From Methanocorpusculum sp. (GTDB taxonomy: Archaea; Halobacteriota; Methanomicrobia; Methanomicrobiales; Methanocorpusculaceae): DNA of 64,000 nt. Location: NCBI GenBank assembly GCA_017399555.1, contig JAFQBW010000054.1:1-64000 (forward strand), given 5' to 3'. The notes under the pieces were generated by a model that saw nothing but the letters and a program-made list of their open reading frames with translations, did no database searches and was not told the origin of the DNA. Within the stretch, counting starts at the first letter, position 1, and every line of letters starts with the position of its first letter. Shown in pieces: positions 45,649-53,759 of the stretch. The translations under genes were made by a program, and so were the position numbers.

Positions 45649-46308
45649 ATGACTGAGATTGTTTTTCTCACTGATATTCACGGAAATACCGAGGCGGCTC
45701 TTTCCATCTTCGACAAAGAAGAACCGGACATGGTTTTAATCGGCGGAGATGTAACGGATTTAGGACAGGGACTCGATGATGTTATCCCCTTCCTTGATGA
45801 AATTCCTGCCCCGACGTTTGTTGTTCCGGGAAACTGTGACAAACGCGAAATTATCCCGGTATTTGAAGCATCAGCCGCAGTCTGTGTCCATGAGAAAACC
45901 TTCGACATGGGAGATATCACGATAGCAGGTCTCGGCGGTTCCAACCCGTCCCCGTTCGGTACTCCTTTCGAGCATCAGGAAGAGGAGATTGCAGAAATGC
46001 TCTCCTCCATGCTTTCCGGCATGAAAAAGAACCGCTGGAATATTCTGGTAACCCATGCCCCGCCGTACGGTGTTCTGGATGAAGTTGCCCCCGATGTCCA
46101 TGTCGGCTGTCACTCCGCGGCGGCTGTTATCCGCGAGTTTGACCTGGTCTGCTGCGGACATATTCACGAACAGCGCGGCGTTGCTGAACTCAACGGCAGA
46201 ATCTGTGTAAACCCCGGACCGGCAAAAGAGGGTAATTATGCAGTAATCACGCTTGATGAGGAAAACGACCCGGTAATTGTTTTGAAAAATATTCGTGACG
46301 AGGAGTAA
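45649..46308 (+). CDS. calcineurin-like metallophosphoesterase
   Basis: This 219-residue enzyme has the metal-binding motifs TDIHGN (8-13), GGDVTDLG (about 32), VPGNCDK (about 60) and the later VTHAPPYG and CGHIHEQRG. The substrate is unknown; such proteins act as phosphodiesterases or nucleotidases. It lies about 80 bp after valS with its own leader. Confidence 0.88.
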   Translation: MTEIVFLTDIHGNTEAALSIFDKEEPDMVLIGGDVTDLGQGLDDVIPFLDEIPAPTFVVPGNCDKREIIPVFEASAAVCVHEKTFDMGDITIAGLGGSNPSPFGTPFEHQEEEIAEMLSSMLSGMKKNRWNILVTHAPPYGVLDEVAPDVHVGCHSAAAVIREFDLVCCGHIHEQRGVAELNGRICVNPGPAKEGNYAVITLDEENDPVIVLKNIRDEE

Positions 46309-46314
46309 TCCCGT

Positions 46315-46539
46315 CTATTTTTTTACTTTCAGGAACTTTCCGTTTCCGGCATATTTTGCAAACGAGCCGTCTTCCATCTGATAGATTCTGCCGACGGTAA
46401 AGTCCGGCTGCGGTTCAGCAGGCTCTTCTGCCGCGGGCTGTTCCTTGTTCTTTTTCAGCCGTGTTTCCAGGAAGCCGGTCAGAATCACTACAAAAAGGCA
46501 GATGACAGCAAATCCTATCAGTATTGTCAGATAATCCAT
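46315..46539 (-). CDS. small single-TM protein
   Basis: This 74-residue protein has one N-terminal membrane helix (about 4-24), a charged Lys/Glu/Pro linker, and a small soluble tail with GRIYQMEDGSFAKYAGNGKFL. It is unrecognised. It lies 6 bp after the asparagine-synthetase-like gene and closes the operon that starts at 47724. Confidence 0.7.
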   Translation of the reverse strand: MDYLTILIGFAVICLFVVILTGFLETRLKKNKEQPAAEEPAEPQPDFTVGRIYQMEDGSFAKYAGNGKFLKVKK

Positions 46540-46545
46540 GATAAT

Positions 46546-47523
46546 CTATTCTCCATCAGAGATGCTAATCTTTTCTATCAGTTCTGCGGTGTTTCTGCAT
46601 CCTTCTTTCTTTGAAAGCCGGGCAAGCATCTTTGAAACCCCGCTTCCATACTGCATGGCTTTTTTCGGTTTCCAGGCAAACTCTTCCGGAAGGTATTTTT
46701 CCGCAACTTTGCGGAGAGCGACTTTTCGCAACTCGCCGGAGACGAGTTCCTCCGCCGGCAGAAAACGGGCACAGCGGACAACGCGTTCGTCCATGTAGGG
46801 AAGCGAGTACCAGACGCCGAAATGCTGTGCCGGGGCTGAGTCGCGTTCCCTCTGGAGGGAAAGGCCTGCAAAGTCCTTCTCCAAATCAGCCCGCAGAGTA
46901 TCGGTTCTTCCGTAGCGGGCATAGCCGGCAAAGAGTTCATCCGCCGCCTGGCCGGTTAGAATACGGGATGCTTTGCACTGTTTTGCCAGCCGGCAGATGA
47001 AGTATCCGGTAACCGCGAGTTCCAGGTCCATTGGATTTTTCCGCGGCAGGATACGCAGAACCTCCGGCACTGCCGCTTCGACCTCTTCGAAGGTGATGGT
47101 ATGCAGGGTAAGTTTTGCCCCAAGCGCTTCCGCCGCCCGTTCTGCGGCATCCGCATCATGAGAGCCTTCGGCTCCGACAGCAATCGCCGGAAGTCCGGAG
47201 AGGGCGGCAACAAGTGTTGAGTCAACTCCTCCCGAAAGGGTTACGACCGCATCCGAAGAACAGCGGAGACGCACGGCTTCTGCGACCGCATCCTCCAGAC
47301 CAAGCACCGGTACTTGAGGGCGAACCTGCAGTGTTTCAGAGGCTGTGGAGACCACGCCTGCCGGATGGTTTGCCGGCATAATTCCGTAGCAGTCACGGGC
47401 TGTTAGTTCTGCTGTCTCGAGGAAGAACTCCCCGCCGCAGGCGGCAAGTTCCTCTGCAGTCAGTCTCTCCGCCTCCGCTGCGGAGAGAATGCGTCCTGCC
47501 TGTTCTATCCATCCGCGAAGCAT
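46546..47523 (-). CDS. asparagine-synthetase-type ATP-pyrophosphatase protein
   Basis: This 325-residue protein resembles only the synthetase half of asparagine synthetase: SGGVDSTLVAA is the PP-loop and RILTGQAADELFAGYARYG the second conserved block. The N-terminal glutaminase domain with its catalytic Cys is absent. It may use ammonia directly, or amidate another substrate. The gene begins directly after the stop of the ribbon-helix-helix-like gene (TAG then ATG), so it is under the same operators. Confidence 0.82.
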   Translation of the reverse strand: MLRGWIEQAGRILSAAEAERLTAEELAACGGEFFLETAELTARDCYGIMPANHPAGVVSTASETLQVRPQVPVLGLEDAVAEAVRLRCSSDAVVTLSGGVDSTLVAALSGLPAIAVGAEGSHDADAAERAAEALGAKLTLHTITFEEVEAAVPEVLRILPRKNPMDLELAVTGYFICRLAKQCKASRILTGQAADELFAGYARYGRTDTLRADLEKDFAGLSLQRERDSAPAQHFGVWYSLPYMDERVVRCARFLPAEELVSGELRKVALRKVAEKYLPEEFAWKPKKAMQYGSGVSKMLARLSKKEGCRNTAELIEKISISDGE

Positions 47524-47724
47524 CTAATACCCTCTCTGCAAATCAGCAATACAGTCGTTTACCGTATTGCGGATGAGTTTTTCCAGCGCCTTCATGTCAA
47601 GCGACTGGCTGCTTCGCTCCTCGAGCTTTGCCTGCATTATCAGGATTGCGGTACTCAGGTCGGGAGCATACTGTGCGGCTGCGGACAACGCCTCTTCGCT
47701 TACCCGGACTACTTTTGAAGCCAT
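47524..47724 (-). CDS. small ribbon-helix-helix-like regulator
   Basis: ATG 47724 gives 66 residues; the frame opens earlier but without a clear start. The N-terminal KVVRVSEEALSAAAQYA, then helices up to RNTVNDCIADLQ, fit the beta-strand plus two-helix pattern of RHH DNA-binding proteins. The gene is the first in an operon with the asparagine-synthetase-like gene and the small TM protein. Three GTTACA-type inverted repeats lie upstream, so autoregulation is likely. The RHH assignment is from pattern only. Confidence 0.6.
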   Translation of the reverse strand: MASKVVRVSEEALSAAAQYAPDLSTAILIMQAKLEERSSQSLDMKALEKLIRNTVNDCIADLQRGY

Positions 47725-47755
47725 AGTAGAAGATTGGCAGTGCTGATATTTATAA

Positions 47756-47834
47756 GTAACATTTTGTAACATGCCTGCAGAACACTGTTACAAAATGTAA
47801 CAAATCGTAAAAAACACCTGTTACAAATTGTTAC
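47756..47834. promoter_or_regulatory. three GTTACA-N3-TGTAAC operators
   Basis: Copies lie at 47756-47770, 47787-47801 (a perfect palindrome, GTTACA AAA TGTAAC) and 47820-47834, spaced 31 and 33 bp, i.e. about three helical turns. The first overlaps the CTTATAAATA TATA region of the RHH-like gene; the third abuts the stop codon of the transporter gene. They look like binding sites for the encoded small regulator. Confidence 0.6.
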
Positions 47835-48704
47835 TCACTCAGAGGGTTTCGTGGAAGCGAAGTATACTCCAAGCGCCATGACGAGAAGAGCAAGCAGAAA
47901 CTGCAGGGACGGCACTTCCCGGAAGATAAGAAGAGAAAGACCTGCCGCGATAAAGGGCGAGACCGCATAATAGGTACTGGTCTTTGCCGCTCCCAGATAC
48001 CGCTGGGCGAGAATATAGAAGAAGATACTCAGACCATATGCCGCAAAGCCGAGGAGCAGAACCGCCGGGATAACAGACGGTGACGGGAACCATTCTCCGG
48101 CAGGCAGTGCGAGAAGCAGACCACTCAGTCCGGCAAAGACTCCTTTGATTACTGATACCTTCAGCGGACTTCGTTCGGAAAGTACCCGGGTACAGTTATT
48201 CTCCAGTCCCCAGAACAGACAGGCCGCGGTCACCAGAAGCGAACCGGCCGAGAAGGAAAAGGTCTCCCCGCTTTCAACCGAGAGAATCACCCCTGCCGCG
48301 GTCACCAGAAAAATTGCCCACCAGAGACGCTTTGATACCTTCTCATGGAAAAAGAGCATCGCAAACACTGCGGTCGCCGCAATCTCCAGATTGTTCAGTA
48401 GAGACACCTGTGAGGCAGACGCAAACGTCAGCCCAAGCATCAGACACGCAAGAGCTGCGGTATTCAGGAGAACCATGCCGACAATATACGGCACATCGGA
48501 TTTGACAAACGGTGTTCCGTCCGGTTTTGCGGAACGGATTTTCTGTCCGATGCCGACTGCCGCCATCCCAAGTCCTGAGCCGATGTACAGCAGGGCGGAA
48601 AGCATCAGCGGGCTTACCTCGTTGAGAAACAGTTTTGAAAGCGGGATACTGACTGCATAGAGGGCGGCGGCAAGTATGGCATATCCGACGGCAAACTGTT
48701 TCAT
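47835..48704 (-). CDS. EamA/DMT-family transporter
   Basis: This 289-residue protein has about ten membrane helices in two EamA halves and short loops. Substrates of the family are metabolites such as amino acids or nucleotide sugars. The start, MKQFAVGYAILAA, has a basic residue then a helix. Its stop is at the edge of the operator set for the downstream RHH-like gene. Confidence 0.88.
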   Translation of the reverse strand: MKQFAVGYAILAAALYAVSIPLSKLFLNEVSPLMLSALLYIGSGLGMAAVGIGQKIRSAKPDGTPFVKSDVPYIVGMVLLNTAALACLMLGLTFASASQVSLLNNLEIAATAVFAMLFFHEKVSKRLWWAIFLVTAAGVILSVESGETFSFSAGSLLVTAACLFWGLENNCTRVLSERSPLKVSVIKGVFAGLSGLLLALPAGEWFPSPSVIPAVLLLGFAAYGLSIFFYILAQRYLGAAKTSTYYAVSPFIAAGLSLLIFREVPSLQFLLALLVMALGVYFASTKPSE

Positions 48705-48897
48705 ACACCAAGGTCTGCGGACAGCAATTTATGTCTTGTCCCGGCGTCTTACGATTTCGAAAAATGCACATACAGAGCATGCAGGAAAAATGAATTGTTG
48801 GGATGGGGAACACACCAATTCCGGTTTGGTAGAACTTTTCCGCACCCCGCGCTGAATTTCCTGGAAAAAGAGATACGGGATGTGTTAGTCCCCGAAA

Positions 48898-49722
48898 TCA
48901 AACTTCGAACGGTACGCGGTAGAGTTTTGCCGGAACGTCTCCATGAATCCGCCAGACATCGTCTGTCGTGATATCTCCTTTCTGGAGCATCCGCTGAATG
49001 GTCCGCGGAACGGAACGCGGGCCGTTGACAGCGCCGGGACGGGAGTTGTCGTCCATGAAATCACTCTCCATCGTAAACACGCGTCCCTCGCGGAACCAGT
49101 CGGCAAGGAACGGTTCGCGGGCGGTAACGGATGGGTGAAGCGGGGTTTCGCAGGTTGCAAAGTGCTTTATCACGCGGGTAGTATCCATGCCTGCCGCTTT
49201 TGCCATATCGACAACATCAGCACACGGTCCGCTTTCCGCATGAATCTGCAGCGGACAGTCCAGCTCGCCTGCAAGCGTTAACGCATGCGAGAGAACACGG
49301 TTTGCCATATCCCAGACCTCCGGTGAGACCGGATAATGCGGTCTGCCGGACTTCAGACCGATACATTTTCCGTCTGCCACATACTCTGCCGCCACATCCA
49401 GTCCGCCTTTCATCAGCGATTCGGCGTCTGTCAGGCTCATGCGTTCCAGAAGCCGTCCCACCTCTGCCGGGTGAACACCTGCCATGCAGTAGCAGGTACA
49501 GCCGAGTTCTCGGACCGCTTCTGCATCCGCAAGTGTACTGTCAAAGACCTCCCGAAAATCCGCGGGTGCAGAGGGCGTTACCCCGCAGGACCAGGACGGA
49601 AGCGTGACAAGAACGATATGTGTACCGCCGGAACGCATGAACTCCTTAATCACCTCAGGGCCGCGTCCGGTTCTGCGGTTTAAGTGGAAGTGGTCATCCA
49701 GAATCGGAAATGCCGGTGTCAT
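48898..49722 (-). CDS. TatD-like metal-dependent hydrolase
   Basis: This 274-residue amidohydrolase-fold protein has the N-terminal LDDHFHLN metal motif, GVHPAEVGRL, a metal-binding Glu/Asp in the EYVADGKCIGL region, LQIHAESG, and a final HGDVPAKLY. It is related to TatD nucleases/hydrolases; the substrate is unknown. It is the last gene of a three-gene operon and begins directly after the stop of the flavoprotein gene (TGA then ATG). Confidence 0.82.
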   Translation of the reverse strand: MTPAFPILDDHFHLNRRTGRGPEVIKEFMRSGGTHIVLVTLPSWSCGVTPSAPADFREVFDSTLADAEAVRELGCTCYCMAGVHPAEVGRLLERMSLTDAESLMKGGLDVAAEYVADGKCIGLKSGRPHYPVSPEVWDMANRVLSHALTLAGELDCPLQIHAESGPCADVVDMAKAAGMDTTRVIKHFATCETPLHPSVTAREPFLADWFREGRVFTMESDFMDDNSRPGAVNGPRSVPRTIQRMLQKGDITTDDVWRIHGDVPAKLYRVPFEV

Positions 49723-50274
49723 TCAGTCCTCATTCAGCCATTTGGCAAGCTCGGCAACGCCGGCGATGGCCGCCGGGTCTTCCCAGGCAGGGATAGTATC
49801 GGTCTTTCCCGAGCAGACAATATGGTCACGGAATCCGGTTGCATTTACCTGCTTGAAGAATGCGCTTAAATGGTGCTGTGCGTTTGCCTCGTTTCCTTTG
49901 CCGCCGGCGGTAAGAATGGCCGCGGATTTTTTCGGCCGCTGTTCAAGCGGCTCTTTAATAAAGAATGTTGCGGCATGCCAGGGCTGCAGTCTGCTCATCA
50001 GGCTTAAGACTGAGCCGGGAAGTGTGCTGTAATAGACCGGGGAGGCGATTACGATATTGTCAAAATCATCATCATAGATAATCTGCATATCATCCTCGAC
50101 CACACACTTTGCGGTCGTCCAGCAGGCGCGGCAGTCAACACACGGAGCAATGCCGGAGCGGAATGCCGAGATTTCGATGACCTCTCCTTCCAGATGTTTT
50201 TTCAGTTCCGCAATTAAGAACGCGGTGTTTCCGTTCACCCGCGGGGAACCATTGATAATTATTGTCTTTTTCAT
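49723..50274 (-). CDS. NADPH-dependent FMN reductase/iron-sulfur flavoprotein
   Basis: This 183-residue flavodoxin-fold protein has NGSPRVNGNTAFLI (FMN phosphate loop) and a SPVYYSTLPG loop. Two cysteines in CVDCRACW near 47-54 suggest a compact cluster site like that of iron-sulfur flavoproteins. It overlaps the THEP1 gene by 4 bp. Confidence 0.85.
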   Translation of the reverse strand: MKKTIIINGSPRVNGNTAFLIAELKKHLEGEVIEISAFRSGIAPCVDCRACWTTAKCVVEDDMQIIYDDDFDNIVIASPVYYSTLPGSVLSLMSRLQPWHAATFFIKEPLEQRPKKSAAILTAGGKGNEANAQHHLSAFFKQVNATGFRDHIVCSGKTDTIPAWEDPAAIAGVAELAKWLNED

Positions 50275-50789
50275 TTCAGAATCTCCTCTATGCGTTTGAG
50301 AACTGTTTCAAACAGCGCATCCCGGTTCTCTTCGGTAACCCGGATAACCTCAGTCTTCGGATGGTTTCTGACCGCATCCAGGAACGGAATTTCCATATCC
50401 CGCACAACACCGAACACCGGCAGGTCGGAGTCGAGAACGGAAAACACTGCCGAGCGGAACTTTTCAGTGGATGATTCAAAGCGTCCAAGTTCGTCCATTA
50501 AAACCAGACCCTGCAGGTTTTCCAGACACGCGGTCCCCAGCGTTTCAAAAACTTCCGGGAACACTTTCCGCGGGCGGTCATCAGTGTACCGGTAGGCGGC
50601 AACCGCGCTTCTTGTTCCGGAAGCGTCGGATAAAATCAGCGGTGTTGTACCTTCCGCATCTGCTTTCCCCCACGCGGTAATAAAGCCGGATGTCTGCGGT
50701 TTCAGCGCGGACAAAACCCGCTGCAAAAGAAAACTTTTTCCCACACGCCGGTCGCCGGTGAGGAAAATATGCATCTTTTCTTCTGCCAT
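50271..50789 (-). CDS. THEP1-type nucleoside-triphosphatase
   Basis: This 172-residue P-loop NTPase has Walker A TGDRRVGKS (about 11-19), a Walker B segment LVLMDELGRFE (about 94-104) with the family's Glu, and a final RVTEENRDALFETVL. It is annotated in methanogens as nucleoside-triphosphatase. It starts a three-gene operon with a flavoprotein and a TatD-like hydrolase and is divergent from the ABC permease gene. Confidence 0.85.
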   Translation of the reverse strand: MAEEKMHIFLTGDRRVGKSFLLQRVLSALKPQTSGFITAWGKADAEGTTPLILSDASGTRSAVAAYRYTDDRPRKVFPEVFETLGTACLENLQGLVLMDELGRFESSTEKFRSAVFSVLDSDLPVFGVVRDMEIPFLDAVRNHPKTEVIRVTEENRDALFETVLKRIEEILK

Positions 50790-50916
50790 ACCAGAAAGAT
50801 TTGCTTTGCTGGAAGATAACCCTTCGGCTCTTGCCGGAAGAGAGTTTAATGAATTTGATTTACTTTTGCCGCAAAAAGGATTAATTACTTATTATTGCGC
50901 GGTTAACAGATAAGAA

Positions 50917-51945
50917 ATGACAGAAGAAAAGACGCGGCATGTGCCGAATTATAGACTCCGTTTTATCCTGCTGATACTTGCTGCTCTTTTGTGCATTCTG
51001 ATTTCCTTTGCGGTCGGCAGATTCCCGGTCTCGCTTGCGGATGTTATCATGGTCTTCGCAACCGAGATTTTCCATCTGGATATTGCCTGGGATTATGCCA
51101 CATGGAGTACGGTAATCAATATCCGCCTCCCGCGTATCTTAGCCGCATTCTTTGTCGGTGCAGCGCTCGCAACAGCCGGTGCGGCATACCAGGGGATGTT
51201 CCAGAACCCCTTAGTATCTCCGGATATTCTCGGTGCTTCTTCCGGCGCAGGATTTGGTGCGGCCCTTGCTATCTTTATGGATTTAGGTCCGGTCTGGATT
51301 ACCGCGTTCGCCTTTGCCGGAGCAGTAATCTGTGTGGGGGCAGCCTATGCAGTCAGCCGGTTTACGAAGGGAAGTGCAACGCTTTCTATGGTTCTTGCGG
51401 GAATTCTGGTGAGCAGTCTCTTTACGGCTATGACCTCGTTCCTGAAAACGGTTGCCGACACCGAAGACCAGCTTCCGGAGATTACCTACTGGCTGATGGG
51501 AAGCCTTGCCGGGGCTGACATGGGCGATGTGATTTTTGCCGGAACGTTAATCATTGCCGGAATTATTCCCATCTTCCTTCTCCGGTGGCGGATGAACGTC
51601 TTAACCTTAGGCGAGGATGAGGCAAAGAGTATGGGAATTAACCCGCACCGTCTGCGGTTCATTGTTGTGGCCTGTGCAACGCTGATTACCGCGGCCGCTG
51701 TTTCCATCTCCGGTATCATCGGATGGATTGGTCTGGTTATCCCGCACTTCTGCCGGATGATTTTCGGCTGCGACTACCGGAGAATCATTCCGTCTGCGGT
51801 TATCATGGGCGGTGCATTTCTGCTTCTGGTTGACGACCTTGCCCGCTGTATGGCGACCGTGGAGGTTCCAATCGGTATTCTTACCGCGTTTGTCGGAGCG
51901 CCAATCTTTGCGTATCTGCTGATGATGGGAGGACGCCGGGCATGA
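50917..51945 (+). CDS. FecCD-family ABC transporter permease
   Basis: This 342-residue protein has about 10 membrane helices and the typical RLPRILAAFFVGAALATAGAA-like block early (about 70-90), then NPLVSPDILGASSGAGFGA. FecCD permeases import iron-siderophore or cobalamin. It overlaps the ATPase gene by 4 bp (ATGA). No substrate-binding protein is next to it, so the ligand is unknown. Confidence 0.9.
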   Translation: MTEEKTRHVPNYRLRFILLILAALLCILISFAVGRFPVSLADVIMVFATEIFHLDIAWDYATWSTVINIRLPRILAAFFVGAALATAGAAYQGMFQNPLVSPDILGASSGAGFGAALAIFMDLGPVWITAFAFAGAVICVGAAYAVSRFTKGSATLSMVLAGILVSSLFTAMTSFLKTVADTEDQLPEITYWLMGSLAGADMGDVIFAGTLIIAGIIPIFLLRWRMNVLTLGEDEAKSMGINPHRLRFIVVACATLITAAAVSISGIIGWIGLVIPHFCRMIFGCDYRRIIPSAVIMGGAFLLLVDDLARCMATVEVPIGILTAFVGAPIFAYLLMMGGRRA

Positions 51946-52736
51946 AGTCTTTGGAGATTCAGAACCTGAGCTTTGCCTACAATAAGAAAGGTCCGCAGGT
52001 TCTGCAGGATGTTTCGTTTTCGACCGAGGATGGAGACCTGATTGCTGTTCTTGGTCCAAACGGGGTGGGAAAGAGTACGCTTTTCAAGTGTATGCTCGGC
52101 TTCCTGAAGAAGTATTCCGGAACAATTCTGTTAAACGGGAAAAACATCAGCGAACTGACGCACAAGCAGATTGCCCGGCAGATTGCCTATATTCCGCAGT
52201 CCACCCATCCGGTTTTCAATTATGAGGTCTTAGATGTCGTGATGATGGGACTGACCAGCAGTCTGAAAGCGCTGTCATCACCAAAGCAGGAGCATATCGA
52301 AGAAGCCCGCGAGGCACTGAAAAGTCTGGGCATTGCCCATCTGGAACGTGCAGGATACGGTGAGATTTCCGGCGGAGAGCGTCAGCTGGTTTTAATTGCC
52401 CGTGCTCTGGTGCAGAAGTCAAAGATTCTGATTATGGATGAGCCAACGGCAAATCTGGATTACGGAAATCAGTTCCGTGTGATGCAGCGGGTTGCAGGAC
52501 TTGCGAAGGAGGGCTATACGATTATTCTTTCCACGCACAACCCGGACCATGCGTTTATCTATGCGAACCGCGTTGTGATGATGTTCGGCGGAAAAGTCAT
52601 TGCCGACGGAAATCCGGAAGAGGTCCTGGACGCTGAGCTGATTCGGAAGGTGTACGGGGTGGAGGTTATGGTGAATACGTTTGAGAATACGAAGCGTACG
52701 CATAAACTCTGTGTTCCAAAGGATACAGAGTTCTGA
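51942..52736 (+). CDS. ABC transporter ATPase (FecE/BtuD-like)
   Basis: This 264-residue ATPase partners the FecCD permease. It has Walker A GPNGVGKST, signature ISGGERQL, Walker B LIMDEPTANLD and an H-loop in LSTHNPD. It belongs to the siderophore/cobalamin type. It is co-transcribed with the permease. Its 3' region is followed by a short hairpin and then the tandem repeat near tbp. Confidence 0.92.
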   Translation: MKSLEIQNLSFAYNKKGPQVLQDVSFSTEDGDLIAVLGPNGVGKSTLFKCMLGFLKKYSGTILLNGKNISELTHKQIARQIAYIPQSTHPVFNYEVLDVVMMGLTSSLKALSSPKQEHIEEAREALKSLGIAHLERAGYGEISGGERQLVLIARALVQKSKILIMDEPTANLDYGNQFRVMQRVAGLAKEGYTIILSTHNPDHAFIYANRVVMMFGGKVIADGNPEEVLDAELIRKVYGVEVMVNTFENTKRTHKLCVPKDTEF

Positions 52737-52771
52737 TACTTTTTTTGAAAGATACAGACATCTCAGAAAAT

Positions 52772-52791
52772 CACAACGCGATAGCGTTGTG
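52772..52791. repeat. 8-bp hairpin downstream of the ABC ATPase
   Basis: CACAACGC (52772-52779), loop GATA, then GCGTTGTG (52784-52791), 35 bp after the ATPase stop. It has no T run on the plus strand and only a short ATTTTC on the minus strand. It could be a weak terminator or simply mark the edge of the repeated region. Confidence 0.45.
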
Positions 52792-52793
52792 TA

Positions 52794-53160
52794 GATACAA
52801 AAATTCAGCAAAAAAAAAAAGAATAGAGTTTTTCCGGTTATTTCTGCTCTGCAAGAACGTCCTTGATGCTTCCCGCCCGTATCCGCCCCGGGAGCCTGAG
52901 GAGCATGCGGCTCAAAGAGCCTTAGCTCCAGGAAAATCAGGATACAAAAATTCAGCAAAAAAAAAGAATAGAGTTTTCCGGTTATTTCTGCTCTGCCAGA
53001 ACGTCCTTGATGCTTCCCGCCCGTATCCGCCCCGGGAGCCTGAGGAGCATGCGGCTCAAAGAGCCTTAGCTCCAGGAAAATCAGGATACAAAAATTCAGC
53101 AAAAAAAAAGAATAGAGTTTTTCCGGTTATTTCTGCTCTGCAAGAACGTCCTTGATGCTT
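52794..53160. repeat. tandem 3'-end duplications of tbp with a structured element (locus B)
   Basis: Two units of 147 bp (52794-52940) and 144 bp (52941-53084) precede the native end of tbp (53085-53160). Each unit contains a copy of the last 34 bp of tbp with its stop codon and the A-run terminator (76 bp in all). An element of about 70 bp follows with CGCCCGTATCC, GCATGCGG and CCTTAGCTCC. The units differ from each other at only a few positions. The element core matches that at 12493-12626. Open frames across this stretch are shadows of the repeat. Confidence 0.85.
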
Positions 53161-53693
53161 GCCTCTAATACATCAAGTCCCTTCTTGACATCGGTTAAGT
53201 TCTTACCGCCGGTTAAGATAATCTTTCCGGAGGAGAAGAGGAGAGCAACAATCTTCGGGTCCTTGATTCTGTAGACAAGTCCCGGGAACTGTTCCGGCTC
53301 GTACTCGATTGCTTCTAAGGAAAGTTTTGCAACAACGCGGTTTAAGTTGATGAAGCGGCCGATATCGTAAGAACAGACAATGTTAGTGACTGCTACCTTC
53401 GGGACCGGGAGAATATTGACGCCTGCCTCCTTTAAGGAAGAGAGAACCTTGTTTAATCCCTCGCCTAAGGACTCCTCGTTTCTGATACCGGTTAAAACAA
53501 CCTTACCGGAGGAGAAGATAAGCGATGCCATACGCGGTTCATCGATACGGTAAACTGCTCCCGGGAAGCGCTTGGTATTGAGTTCACATCCTTCAATCTT
53601 GCTGGAAATCTCTGCAAGATCAATCTCGTCAGCGATAACACCGGACGCAACAATATTTTCAATCTTCAGAGAAGAATATGCATTTCCATCCAT
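53127..53693 (-). CDS. tbp: TATA-binding protein
   Basis: ATG 53693 gives 188 residues, the standard archaeal length; an earlier in-frame start at 53738 would add 15 residues with no homology. Two direct repeats of the TBP fold are visible: IENIVASGVI with the later FPGAVYRIDEPRMA, and VTNIVCSYDIG with FPGLVYRIKDP. Two phenylalanine/serine DNA-contact strands read LIFSSGKVVLTG and LLFSSGKIILTG. It recruits TFB and RNA polymerase at archaeal promoters. Its 3' end has been duplicated downstream (see locus B). Confidence 0.97.
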   Translation of the reverse strand: MDGNAYSSLKIENIVASGVIADEIDLAEISSKIEGCELNTKRFPGAVYRIDEPRMASLIFSSGKVVLTGIRNEESLGEGLNKVLSSLKEAGVNILPVPKVAVTNIVCSYDIGRFINLNRVVAKLSLEAIEYEPEQFPGLVYRIKDPKIVALLFSSGKIILTGGKNLTDVKKGLDVLEASIKDVLAEQK

Positions 53694-53759
53694 GTTTATA
53701 TTAATGGAGTGGGGGAGACCATAATACTTCCGTGTCAACTCCCTTATAAACCCTTTAAA

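Noticed and set aside
52419-53102. Long minus-strand frame with repeated LNFCILIFLELRLFEP blocks
   Set aside because: It is read out of the tandem repeat and antisense to the ABC ATPase, so the repetition reflects the DNA repeat, not a protein repeat.
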